DNA of 64,000 nt from Bifidobacterium sp. WK012_4_13. GTDB taxonomy: Bacteria; Actinomycetota; Actinomycetes; Actinomycetales; Bifidobacteriaceae. The notes beneath the pieces were generated by a model. That model was not told where the DNA came from. It saw nothing but the letters and a program-made list of their open reading frames with translations, and did no database searches. The translations under genes were made by a program, and so were the position numbers. This document shows, piece by piece, positions 47,264 through 56,020 of this stretch; the stretch's first letter is position 1, and each line of letters starts with the position of its first letter. The stretch lies in NCBI RefSeq assembly GCF_041080835.1, contig NZ_CP129683.1, positions 620,001 to 684,000 of the forward strand. The letters run 5' to 3'.

Positions 47264-48502
47264 TTACTTGACGTCGCCCTGCGGCACTTCGACGGCGTTG
47301 CCGAACTTGACGTCGCGGGCTGCGGCGACCTTGCTCGGAAGGCCATAGATCTCGATGAAGCCGTTCGAAGCCTTCTGATCGAAGGAGTCGCCGGTCTCAT
47401 AGGTTGCAAGCGAATAGTCATAGAGAGAGCTGTCGGAACGACGTCCGGTGACGACGGCACGCCCGCCATGCAGACTCATGCGAATCTGACCGGAAACGTA
47501 TTCCTGCGTGTCCTTGATGAACGCGGTCAGCGACTTCACGGCAGGTGAATACCACTGTGCATCGTAGACCAGCTCGCCCCAGCGCTTGTCGATATCGCGC
47601 TTGATGCGGTGCTGTTCACGTTCGAGGCAGCAGTTCTCAAGCTCCTCATGGGCTGTGATCAGGGCAATCGCACCTGGTGCCTCATAGAGCTCACGCGACT
47701 TGATGCCGACAAGACGATCCTCGATCAGATCGATGCGACCGATGCCCTGCGCGCCTGCGCGGCGATTCATCTCTTCGATCGCCTGCAGCGGCGTTACATC
47801 CCTGCCATCGATCTGAACGGGAATGCCCTTCTTGAAAGTGATCGTCACTTCATCCTCGACCGGGGGGAATGCCGGATCGTCGGTGTACGAATAGACGTCC
47901 TTGGTCGGCGCGTTCCACGGGTCCTCGAGATATCCGGTCTCGATTGCACGACCCCAGACATTCTGATCGATGGAATAAGGGCTCTTCTCGGTCTGCTCGA
48001 TCGGAAGCTTGTGCTCCTTGGCATAGGCGATCTCGACGTCACGCATCAGCCCAAGGTCACGAATCGGGCTGATGGCCTTCAACGTCGGATCGATGGACAT
48101 GATCGAGACCTCGAAGCGAACCTGGTCGTTGCCCTTGCCCGTGCAGCCGTGCGCAATGGTGTCGGCACCGAACTGATGCGCAGCATGGACCAGATGCTTG
48201 GTGATCAATGGCCTTGAGATTGCAGACACGAGAGGATACACGCCCTCATACATCGCATTGGCCTGAAGCGCCATCATGCAGTATTCGTCCGCGAATTCAT
48301 CACGTGCGTCGACGACATACGACTCGACCGCACCACATGCCAAGGCTCGCTGCTTTATGGTCTCCAGGCGCTCGCCACCCTGACCGACGTCCAATGACAC
48401 AGCGACGACGTCCTTGCCGGTTCTGTCCTTCAAGTACGGAATGGCGACGGAGGTGTCGAGACCTCCCGAATATGCCAATACGATTCTGTTCCTGTCACTC
48501 AT
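47264..48502 (-). CDS. argG: Argininosuccinate synthase
   Basis: ArgG (412 aa) joins citrulline and aspartate with ATP. N-terminal PP-loop ATPase motif [19 protein letters not shown]; later [17 protein letters not shown] and [18 protein letters not shown] 48502 has GGAAGGG 7 nt upstream. The gap to argR (48503-48592) contains a TGAATAATAAATGTGA sequence that could be a weak ArgR box. Confidence 0.96.
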   Translation of the reverse strand: MSDRNRIVLAYSGGLDTSVAIPYLKDRTGKDVVAVSLDVGQGGERLETIKQRALACGAVESYVVDARDEFADEYCMMALQANAMYEGVYPLVSAISRPLITKHLVHAAHQFGADTIAHGCTGKGNDQVRFEVSIMSIDPTLKAISPIRDLGLMRDVEIAYAKEHKLPIEQTEKSPYSIDQNVWGRAIETGYLEDPWNAPTKDVYSYTDDPAFPPVEDEVTITFKKGIPVQIDGRDVTPLQAIEEMNRRAGAQGIGRIDLIEDRLVGIKSRELYEAPGAIALITAHEELENCCLEREQHRIKRDIDKRWGELVYDAQWYSPAVKSLTAFIKDTQEYVSGQIRMSLHGGRAVVTGRRSDSSLYDYSLATYETGDSFDQKASNGFIEIYGLPSKVAAARDVKFGNAVEVPQGDVK

Positions 48503-48592
48503 AGCAACCCTTCCGATCTGTGTTTCACATTTATTATTCATGTACAGCATGTCATTTGCGTAAGCGCATGGCGGCTACGCAAGAGGATATGA

Positions 48593-49186
48593 TTACGGCC
48601 TTGCCTTGGCTCCGGCGTGCCCTGACTCACCTCCGGAGGCAAGAAGCAAGAACCACTCGGCCCTGGTCTTTGCGGTCTGTGCATCCGCAGCAATTGCCAT
48701 GACCGTGTCATCACCCGCAATGGTGCCGACGATGCCCTGGATTGACTGGCGGTCAAGGACGCTTGCCACATATTGCGCGGCGCCCGAAGGGGTGTGGATG
48801 ACCACGAGATTCTGCGCTGTCGCCACGGATGTCACCAGACCCGTCAAGGTTCTTGAAAGCTGTTGCTCATAACGGTTCAAGACGTTGCTCTCTGTGTCGG
48901 ACTGCTCATCGATGGCAGCCCTGACAGTCGGGAATTCTCCAGACAGCGCCGATTCAGGAACAACATATGCGAAGGATCCGTCTGCCATGCGCTGCTTGCT
49001 CGCATGCATCTCATCAAGGTCTCTGCTTAGTGTCGCCTGAGTCACCTCAATGCCCTGAGTAGCAAGAACCTCGGCCAATTGCTGCTGGGAGGTGATGGCA
49101 GAGCTTGAAAGCGCCTGCTGAATCGCACTGTGCCGTGCGGTGCGCGTCGGCGGTCTGCGAAGCCCCGAGTATTCCTCGTCACTCAT
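48593..49186 (-). CDS. argR: Arginine repressor
   Basis: ArgR (197 aa) is the arginine-responsive hexameric repressor. N-terminal winged helix with [21 protein letters not shown]-terminal oligomerisation/arginine-binding domain with [16 protein letters not shown] slightly longer Ser-rich hinge and C-tail than usual. AGGAGGT lies 6 nt before the ATG. Located inside the operon it should control, between argF and argG. Confidence 0.94.
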   Translation of the reverse strand: MSDEEYSGLRRPPTRTARHSAIQQALSSSAITSQQQLAEVLATQGIEVTQATLSRDLDEMHASKQRMADGSFAYVVPESALSGEFPTVRAAIDEQSDTESNVLNRYEQQLSRTLTGLVTSVATAQNLVVIHTPSGAAQYVASVLDRQSIQGIVGTIAGDDTVMAIAADAQTAKTRAEWFLLLASGGESGHAGAKARP

Positions 49187-49274
49187 TCGTCACCTCCTGT
49201 CTGTCGCATGTGCATTGCGACGATCGTCGTTCCCAAGTGTTCCTGCCTGTGCCTTGCCGTCGGATTCCTTCTTC

Positions 49275-49334
49275 ACATCGATTCGAAACCCATCGATTCA
49301 TAACCCATCGATTCGAAACCCCTCGATTCGGCAT
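49275..49334. repeat. Intergenic tandem array, 4 x 15 bp (argR-argF)
   Basis: Four 15-bp units (49275-49289, 49290-49304, 49305-49319, 49320-49334) carry CATCGATTCGAAAC with little variation; each contains the palindrome TCGA. It lies in the 157-bp gap downstream of argF, ahead of argR. Confidence 0.85.
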
Positions 49335-49343
49335 GCAGAAGCC

Positions 49344-50315
49344 TCAGCCAAGCAGGCTTTCATCTCCACGCTGCTTGCCAATCAGCCAGGTCATCAGCGC
49401 CTTCTGCGCGTGCAGGCGGTTCTCGGCCTCGTCCCACACGACGGATTGTGGGCCGTCTATGACCGATGCGGTGACCTCCTTGCCCCGGTATGCCGGCAGA
49501 CAGTGCTGGAAGAGTGCATTCGGGGCAGCGCGGCTCATAAGCTCATCGTTGACCTGATAGTTCCAGAATGGCTTTGAGCGGGTCGCGTATTCACTTTCCT
49601 CACCCATCGAGACCCATGTGTCGGTGAAGATGCAGTCGGCATCCCTTGCCGCCTCGTTCGGATCCGTGGTCACCAGAATGGAACCGTGGTTCCTTTCTGC
49701 GATCGCCTTGGCCTCCTCGACGATCCCAGGGTCTGGCAGATAGCCATAGGGACCGGCGACGGCGACATGCATTCCTGCGGTCGCGCCGGCAAGCAGATAC
49801 GAATTCGCCATGTTGTTCCCCGCGTCGCCAAGATAGGCGATGCGCTTGCCTGCCAGCGCATCGACGCCTCCGCGATGCTGGGCGATCGTGAGAAAGTCGG
49901 CGAGGACCTGGCATGGATGGAATTCATCGGTCAGCGCGTTCACGACGGGAACGGTGGCGTATCTGGCCATTTCCTCGACTCGGTCCTGACCGAAGGTCCT
50001 CCACACGATGGTTGAGGTCATGCGAGTGAGCACGCGTGCGGTATCGGCAACCGGCTCTCCCCTGCCCAGTTGGGATCCTCCCTTATCGATCACCAGCGGA
50101 TATCCTCCAAGTTCGGCGACGCCCACGGAGAAGCTCGAACGAGTTCTGGTGCTTGGCTTGTCGAAGAGAATCGCGACAGCCTGCGGACCCTCGAAAGGTC
50201 GCGCGTGGAAACGATTCTTCCTGAACTTCATGCCCAGTCTCAGAATCTGCAGCTGCTCGTCATGCGAAACGTCGTCATCGCGCAGCATATGCCGTAGAGG
50301 TGCTGTCATCTCCAT
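49344..50315 (-). CDS. argF: Ornithine carbamoyltransferase
   Basis: ArgF (323 aa) makes citrulline from ornithine and carbamoyl phosphate. Carbamoyl-phosphate motif KPSTRTRSSFS, ornithine-side DEFHPCQVLADFL and C-terminal LFQHCLPAYRGKEV are present. ATG 50315 has AAAGGA close by; an ATG two codons in is equally plausible. Follows argD after about 95 bp. Confidence 0.96.
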   Translation of the reverse strand: MEMTAPLRHMLRDDDVSHDEQLQILRLGMKFRKNRFHARPFEGPQAVAILFDKPSTRTRSSFSVGVAELGGYPLVIDKGGSQLGRGEPVADTARVLTRMTSTIVWRTFGQDRVEEMARYATVPVVNALTDEFHPCQVLADFLTIAQHRGGVDALAGKRIAYLGDAGNNMANSYLLAGATAGMHVAVAGPYGYLPDPGIVEEAKAIAERNHGSILVTTDPNEAARDADCIFTDTWVSMGEESEYATRSKPFWNYQVNDELMSRAAPNALFQHCLPAYRGKEVTASVIDGPQSVVWDEAENRLHAQKALMTWLIGKQRGDESLLG

Positions 50316-50410
50316 CTCTTCCTTTCATTTCCCTTCGGCATGCATTCCCCTGCCCACATGCCTTCAATGCACTTACCGCGGCTGATGTGGCAGTCATCAG
50401 CCATCGAGCG

Positions 50411-51700
50411 TCAGTCGTCTGCCAGATCCGAAGGAACCCTGGCAAGCGTCTCGACGCAAGAGTCGACGTCATCGCCGCTGACCACCAATGATGGTGCCAG
50501 ACGCAATGCATTCGGAGCTACCGCATTGACGATCAGACCATGCTCCAATGCCCAGTCCACCACCGCGTGCGCGCAAGGATGCGCAAGCAGAACGGCATTG
50601 AGCAGACCACGGCCCCTGGTCGCCACGAACAGCGGATTGTCGCAAGCATCCAAGGCATTCCTAAGCTGGATGCCACGCTCCTCGGCATTGGCGACCAATC
50701 CATCCTCCTCGATGATGTGCAGAGTCGCCAAGGCGGCTGCAGCGCCGAGAGGGTTGCCGCCGAAGGTCGAACCATGCAATCCTGCCGAATACATGCGCGA
50801 AAGCTTCTCACCAAAGGCGATCATGCCTCCCATGGGGAATCCTCCTGCAACGCCCTTGGCGAAGGTGACCATATCGGGCTGGATGCCTCCGCCCAGGTCC
50901 TCTCTCTGGAAGGCGAACCACGAACCGGTGCGTCCGATGCCGGTCTGCACCTCATCCACGATCAGGAGCGCGTCATTGCTGTCGCACAATGCCCTCACAC
51001 CTTGGACATACGACGGGTCGAGCGGCAGCACCCCAGCCTCTCCCTGAATCATTTCGATGATGACAGCCGCAACGGGTCCCTCTGCATACTTTCCAGCGCC
51101 CGTGCGTGCGAAGGCATCGTGCATGGCATCGATATCGTTCGCATCTACGAATTCGACGTCTGGAACCAATGGTTCAAAGGGTGTGCGGATGGCGGGCTTC
51201 CATGTCGCGCTGAGCGAACCCATCGTGCGACCGTGGAATCCATGCTTCAGCGCGATGATCCGAGGACTTTTGCCACCCATGACCGTGTGCGCGTTCGGCA
51301 GTGTCCGACCATAGAGCTTCGCAAGCTTCAGGGCCGCTTCGTTGCCTTCAGTTCCGGAATTGCCGAAATACACATGTGAGCCCTTGGGCGCGCCGGCAAG
51401 CTCTATCAGCTTCTCGGCCAGCCTGATCTGAGGCTCGGTCGCGAAGTAGTTGCTCACATGCGCCGCCTTCTCGGCCTGCGCCGTCAGCGCGGCGATCCAG
51501 CGTGGATCCGCGTAGCCAACCGAATTGACGGCGATGCCCCCGAGGAAGTCGAGATATTCGTTTCCGTCCACATCCCAGACGTGCGTCCCCTTGCCATGAT
51601 CGAGCACGCGCAAGGGCTTGCCGAAGACGTGCATGTGCACATCCTGATATTCGTCGAGCAATTGCTCGTCAAGCTTGCCGACCTTTTCAACTGCGGACAT
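50411..51700 (-). CDS. argD: Acetylornithine aminotransferase
   Basis: ArgD (429 aa), a class III PLP aminotransferase. PLP lysine lies in [37 protein letters not shown] and [16 protein letters not shown] are typical. Overlaps argB by 14 bp, so translation is likely coupled. Confidence 0.95.
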   Translation of the reverse strand: MSAVEKVGKLDEQLLDEYQDVHMHVFGKPLRVLDHGKGTHVWDVDGNEYLDFLGGIAVNSVGYADPRWIAALTAQAEKAAHVSNYFATEPQIRLAEKLIELAGAPKGSHVYFGNSGTEGNEAALKLAKLYGRTLPNAHTVMGGKSPRIIALKHGFHGRTMGSLSATWKPAIRTPFEPLVPDVEFVDANDIDAMHDAFARTGAGKYAEGPVAAVIIEMIQGEAGVLPLDPSYVQGVRALCDSNDALLIVDEVQTGIGRTGSWFAFQREDLGGGIQPDMVTFAKGVAGGFPMGGMIAFGEKLSRMYSAGLHGSTFGGNPLGAAAALATLHIIEEDGLVANAEERGIQLRNALDACDNPLFVATRGRGLLNAVLLAHPCAHAVVDWALEHGLIVNAVAPNALRLAPSLVVSGDDVDSCVETLARVPSDLADD

Positions 51701-52643
51701 ATGAACTCCTCATCTCTATGCCATCCTGCGGCACGACCATCGTTCCGATTCCCGCTGAGGTGAATATCTCATTGAGCAGCGAGTGGGGCTTGCGGCCGTC
51801 GATGATGTGTGCCTGGACGACTCCTCCGTCCAAGGCACGCACGCACGCCTCCATCTTGGGTTTCATGCCAGTCTCCAGATCGGGGAGCATGTCCCTCAGG
51901 TTCTCGACACCGATCCGACCAATCAAAGAATTCTCATCCGGCCAATCGGCATAGAGACCGTCGATGTCCGTCAGAATCAGAAACTTGGATGCGCCGACCG
52001 CCGCAGCAAGGGCCGCCGCCGCAGAATCAGCATTCACATTCAGCACCTGCATGGGATTCGTCTCATCCGGAGCGACCGACGACACCACAGGAATCCTGCC
52101 TGCGCTTATCAGATCCTCCACCGCCGAGGCATCGACGCTCACCACATCACCAACGAGTCCAATGTCCGTAGGAACACCGTCGATCATAGGCTTTCGCTGC
52201 ATCGCCGAGAACAGTCCCCCATCCTCGCCGGAAAGGCCCACTGCGTATGGGCCATGGGCGTTGATCATGCCGACCAACTCGCGGGACACCTTGCCGGTCA
52301 GCACCATACGCACGACGTCCATGGCCTCGGGCGTCGTGACGCGCAGTCCGCCCTTGAACTCGGATTTGATTCCCAGCGCCTTCAGCATTCTGGAAATCTG
52401 CGGACCGCCGCCATGCACGACTATCGGGTGCAGGCCCACCTGGCGCAGAAACACCATGTCTTCCGCGAAGCACCGCTTGAGATGCTGATCGACCATCGCA
52501 TTGCCGCCGTACTTGATGACGATGCGCTTGCCAGAGAATTCCTCAAGCCACGGCAGTGCCTCGATAAGCACCTCTGCCTTCTGGTCGGCTCTCAGATCAG
52601 TATGCACGTCGAAATGAAAGCCCGGACCCTTGATCTCGCTCAT
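51687..52643 (-). CDS. argB: Acetylglutamate kinase
   Basis: ArgB (318 aa) phosphorylates N-acetylglutamate, the feedback-controlled step. Amino-acid-kinase motifs [29 protein letters not shown] and [21 protein letters not shown] 52643 (MSEIKGPG) matches the usual start with GAGG upstream. The frame stays open to 52760 with an acidic 39-residue extension that overlaps argJ; that is possible but less likely. Confidence 0.93.
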   Translation of the reverse strand: MSEIKGPGFHFDVHTDLRADQKAEVLIEALPWLEEFSGKRIVIKYGGNAMVDQHLKRCFAEDMVFLRQVGLHPIVVHGGGPQISRMLKALGIKSEFKGGLRVTTPEAMDVVRMVLTGKVSRELVGMINAHGPYAVGLSGEDGGLFSAMQRKPMIDGVPTDIGLVGDVVSVDASAVEDLISAGRIPVVSSVAPDETNPMQVLNVNADSAAAALAAAVGASKFLILTDIDGLYADWPDENSLIGRIGVENLRDMLPDLETGMKPKMEACVRALDGGVVQAHIIDGRKPHSLLNEIFTSAGIGTMVVPQDGIEMRSSYVRS

Positions 52644-52722
52644 ATCGTCGGCCTCGTCACATTCTGTGGATTCATTCGTCTTCGTTTCGTAATCGATGTC
52701 GATCCCCTGTTTCCTCGATGCT

Positions 52723-53892
52723 TCATGATTCGTAGTCTGAGTTGATTCGTACATATTCATGAGTCAAGTCGTCAGTCCATATCGTTCCCTGAGATTCACC
52801 TGCATGCAGATTGATAACGATGTCGACGTGTCGTGGAGTCATGTCGACGAGTGAACGGTCCTGGCCCGGCTTGCCGCCGTCGCAGACCCTGACTCCGTTG
52901 ATGTCGACCGTCACCTGGTTCGGGTCATATGGTGCGATGGATTCGGGGACGGTGCCGACGGAAGATACGACCCTTCCCCAGTTGGGGTCGTTGCCTGCGA
53001 TCGCGCACTTCATGAGATTCGATGACGCGACGGCGCGGGCGCAGGCCAGGGCGGCCTGCTCGTCACTGGCACCGATGACGGTCATGTCGACGTCGTGCGA
53101 GGAACCCTCACCGTCGCCGACGATCTGATGGGCCAGGGATGCACATGCCTGGGCGACGGAATCCTTGAATTCCTCGATGTCCGGAGTCACCCCGCTGGCA
53201 CCTGAAGCCATCAGGATAACCGTATCGTTGGTGGACATGCAGCCATCGACGTCAATGCGGTTGAAAGAGGTCTGCGTGCCCCGGCACACGGCGTCATGGG
53301 CCTGTTTTGGCGTCACCACGGCATCCGTCGTAAGAATGCATATCATCGTGGCAAGCTGCGGGGCTATCATGCCCGAGCCCTTGACCATGCCCCCGACACG
53401 ATATCCGGATCCCTGAATCTCGACCGTCTTGGGCTTGGTGTCGGTCGTCATGATGGCATGTGCGGCATTGTCTCCTGCCTCAGCGTCTTCTTCCATGGCC
53501 TCGTAGGCGTCATGAACGCCGTGCAGCACATGGTCGAGAGGCAGCAGTTCGCCTATCAGACCAGTCGAGGCGACGGCTATGTCCGTATCCTCGCAATGTG
53601 CCATGCGCGCGAGTTCGTGTGCGGTCTGCGAGCTCTGCTCATATCCCGCCTGACCGGTGCAGGCATTCGCACCGCCGGAATTCACCACAATGCCCTTGAG
53701 ATGTCCGTCCTGAATCGCGATTCTTGACCACTGAACGGGTGCCGCGCAGAAACGGTTGGGAGTGAACACCCCTGCAGCGGCGTCGAGAGGGCCTTCGTTG
53801 ACGACGATTGCCAGATCGCGCTTACCTTCGTGCGTCGATATTCCTGCAACGACTCCAGCCGCCTTGAAACCCTGTGCAAATGTGACGCTCAT
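52723..53892 (-). CDS. argJ: Bifunctional ornithine acetyltransferase / N-acetylglutamate synthase
   Basis: ArgJ (389 aa) recycles the acetyl group and cleaves itself into two chains. The self-cleavage region is [20 protein letters not shown], with the conserved Ala-Thr. The N-terminal substrate-binding part includes [16 protein letters not shown]. Its start overlaps the argC stop by 4 nt. Whether it is mono- or bifunctional is not readable from the sequence. Confidence 0.95.
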   Translation of the reverse strand: MSVTFAQGFKAAGVVAGISTHEGKRDLAIVVNEGPLDAAAGVFTPNRFCAAPVQWSRIAIQDGHLKGIVVNSGGANACTGQAGYEQSSQTAHELARMAHCEDTDIAVASTGLIGELLPLDHVLHGVHDAYEAMEEDAEAGDNAAHAIMTTDTKPKTVEIQGSGYRVGGMVKGSGMIAPQLATMICILTTDAVVTPKQAHDAVCRGTQTSFNRIDVDGCMSTNDTVILMASGASGVTPDIEEFKDSVAQACASLAHQIVGDGEGSSHDVDMTVIGASDEQAALACARAVASSNLMKCAIAGNDPNWGRVVSSVGTVPESIAPYDPNQVTVDINGVRVCDGGKPGQDRSLVDMTPRHVDIVINLHAGESQGTIWTDDLTHEYVRINSDYES

Positions 53893-54980
53893 GGAGCTAC
53901 TCCTATCGTTGTCAAACCAGTGATCTCGTTAAGATTCAGGGCGATGTTCAGCGACTGGATCGCCTGCCCGGCTGTGCCTCGATTGAGGTTGTCGATCGCG
54001 CAGAAGGCATAGAGTCGCCCGGAGGTCCTGTCCACCGCCACCTGAACATGCGCGCAATTGGAACCCAGGACGTTCTGCGTTGCAGGCATCGCTCCCTGCG
54101 GCAGCAGCCTCACGAAGGTCTCGTCGGCATAGAGATCCTGCCAATATGATCTGATCGCCTCATCGCTCAAGTCCCAGGCCTTCTCGCTGAGACGGGCGGA
54201 GACCGTGGCAAGGATTCCACGGCTCATCGGAACCAGCATCGGAGTGAAGCCAAGCGAGATATCCTGCCAGCGTGCACCTTCGCGTCCGGCAGCGTGCGTG
54301 AGATTCTGCAGCATCTCGGGAATATGCCTATGCGTGCCGCCGACGGAATATGGCGTCGCGGAATTGAGGGCCTCTGCAGCGAGCAGATTGCTCCGCTTCA
54401 GGTTTTTCCCAGCACCGGAATAGGCGACGGCCAGATCCGCGACTATGTCCTTCTCATCAATGAGCCCATATGCGAGGGCTGGCTGAAAGGCGAGGGTAAC
54501 GGCAGTGACGTTGCAGCCGGGTCCGGCGATCCGTCGTGCACCGCGCAACAGGTTCCTCTGCTTCGACGGCGATCCGTGAACGTTGCCGGAAATCATCTCG
54601 GGCATGCCATATATCCACGAGTCGTAATACGGTCCGCCATAATAGCGGTCCCACATGTCCCGTTCCTCGAGTCTGTGGTCAGCGCCGAGGTCGACGACCA
54701 CGGACGCATCGTCCAGTTTCTCCGCCAACGCGCCCGAAGCGCCGTGCGGCAGTGCCAGAATGATGATGTCGTGCCCATTGAGCACTTCCGGAGTCGTGTC
54801 CTGGACTTCCAGATCGGCGAGGCATGGGATGTGAGGAAGATATTCGCCAAGCCTATGCCCTATCGAGGAGTGCCCCGTGACGCAGGTGACCTCCATGTCT
54901 GGGTGCGAAGCCAGAATGCGGAGAGCCTCTCCGCCCGCATAGCCTGTGGCCCCCGCCACGGCAACTGAATAATGTGCCAT
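53889..54980 (-). CDS. argC: N-acetyl-gamma-glutamyl-phosphate reductase
   Basis: ArgC (363 aa), NADPH-dependent reductase. Nucleotide loop VAGATGYAGGEALRIL and active-site Cys in GPGCNVTAVTLAFQP. ATG 54980 has TTGGAG 7 nt upstream; a TTG four codons earlier is discounted. First gene of the arginine operon, with the ArgR operator about 55-90 bp upstream. Confidence 0.95.
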   Translation of the reverse strand: MAHYSVAVAGATGYAGGEALRILASHPDMEVTCVTGHSSIGHRLGEYLPHIPCLADLEVQDTTPEVLNGHDIIILALPHGASGALAEKLDDASVVVDLGADHRLEERDMWDRYYGGPYYDSWIYGMPEMISGNVHGSPSKQRNLLRGARRIAGPGCNVTAVTLAFQPALAYGLIDEKDIVADLAVAYSGAGKNLKRSNLLAAEALNSATPYSVGGTHRHIPEMLQNLTHAAGREGARWQDISLGFTPMLVPMSRGILATVSARLSEKAWDLSDEAIRSYWQDLYADETFVRLLPQGAMPATQNVLGSNCAHVQVAVDRTSGRLYAFCAIDNLNRGTAGQAIQSLNIALNLNEITGLTTIGVAP

Positions 54981-55033
54981 GCATAACTCCAAAGCTGTTC
55001 AGGTGACATGTCTTGTCAACCAACTGGCAATAG

Positions 55034-55072
55034 TATATACATGTATGCACGACAATGCATAATTATGCAGAA
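55034..55072. promoter_or_regulatory. Double ARG box (ArgR operator) upstream of argC
   Basis: Two 18-bp boxes, 55034-55051 (containing ATACATGTAT) and 55055-55072 (containing the perfect palindrome TGCATAATTATGCA), are separated by exactly 3 bp, the standard spacing for an ArgR hexamer. The second box overlaps the stop codon region of the DUF4190 gene. Confidence 0.75.
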
Positions 55073-55908
55073 ACGGAACTTCCGGACGTTCCGGTCGTGC
55101 TCCCGATCCAGCTATAGATGTCCTGGTACAGCTGGCTTGCGTCGATGTGATTGATCCACATCCATATCACCAATGCCGAATACGCCAGGTTGATCACAAT
55201 CGCCGCAATCGCCAGCCCTTTGCCCCTCATATGGAAGAAACGCGTTCTGTAGACCGATATCGCGCCCATGATCGCAGGCATGAACGGGAATGGGAAGAAC
55301 AGCGCAAGAATGAAGGAAAGGATCGCGTATGGATCCCAGCGGCCATAGAGAGGGTTCTGGTTGGGATCGTTCGGATCGATGGTCGGATACATGCCGCGTC
55401 TGTTGAGATTGCGGTCATTGCCGAACTGAGTTGACTGAGGATTCGGAGCCCCACCTTGGCGAGGATCTCCATTCATGCCGTTCCCGCCTTGGTTTGCGTT
55501 GTTCGGAGCGCCATTGCCAGGCGCACCGTTGCTCCCACCATTGCCTGGTCGAAGATAGGGATTGCCTGCCCACAGACCCTGGTTCTGACGGCTTTGCGCA
55601 GGCGCCGGCTTGGCCTCGGCCTTCTGCTCGGGTTCGGGAGCGCCAAAGACATATGGATTCCAGCCCGGATATTGGCTTGCCATCGCACCATATTCCGGCT
55701 TCGGACTGCTCTGCGGCTTCCTCAGCACATTCTGATTCTGCACGTTCTGGTCCTGCGAATTCTGGTCCTGCACGTTCTGTTTCTGCGGATTTTCGATCGG
55801 CCGATTGCCGCCATTGTCCGGTTGCTGCTGCATTGGAGCATTCGGTTGCGGAACACCATAATTCCCAGACGGCCCTACCTGACCTGGGTTACGTTCACTC
55901 GAGCTCAT
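55063..55908 (-). CDS. DUF4190-domain membrane protein with low-complexity N-terminus
   Basis: A 281-aa protein. The first 180 residues are Pro/Gln/Asn/Gly-rich and disordered, containing a QNVQD pentapeptide array. Two C-terminal helices in a WDPYAILSFILALF ... GKGLAIAAIVINLAY arrangement match DUF4190, common in Actinobacteria. Likely membrane-anchored with a long exposed tail; function unknown. ATG 55908 has AAGGGGA upstream. Confidence 0.78.
   Translation of the reverse strand: MSSSERNPGQVGPSGNYGVPQPNAPMQQQPDNGGNRPIENPQKQNVQDQNSQDQNVQNQNVLRKPQSSPKPEYGAMASQYPGWNPYVFGAPEPEQKAEAKPAPAQSRQNQGLWAGNPYLRPGNGGSNGAPGNGAPNNANQGGNGMNGDPRQGGAPNPQSTQFGNDRNLNRRGMYPTIDPNDPNQNPLYGRWDPYAILSFILALFFPFPFMPAIMGAISVYRTRFFHMRGKGLAIAAIVINLAYSALVIWMWINHIDASQLYQDIYSWIGSTTGTSGSSVSA
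55726..55785. repeat. In-frame tandem array, 4 x 15 bp, in the DUF4190 gene
   Basis: Four 15-bp units (55726-55740 and following) around CACGTTCTGGTCCTG encode QNVQD/QNSQD-type pentapeptides. Confidence 0.85.
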
Positions 55909-55957
55909 TGATACCGTCCCCTTGTCGTCGTACCAAGTATAAGCCATATATAACAAA

Positions 55958-55994
55958 TATCCGGCGATATAGGTAGATACTATGTCGCCGGATA
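55958..55994 (-). terminator. Terminator after pheT
   Basis: A 10-bp stem (TATCCGGCGA / TCGCCGGATA) with a 17-nt loop, 27 bp beyond the pheT stop, followed on the minus strand by TTTGTTAT. Good candidate rho-independent terminator. Confidence 0.7.
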
Positions 55995-56020
55995 GATAAG
56001 AGGAAACCGCAGTTCCTTCC

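Noticed and set aside
49275..49334. CRISPR array
   Set aside because: Units are contiguous 15-mers with no spacers, and there are no cas genes in the window.
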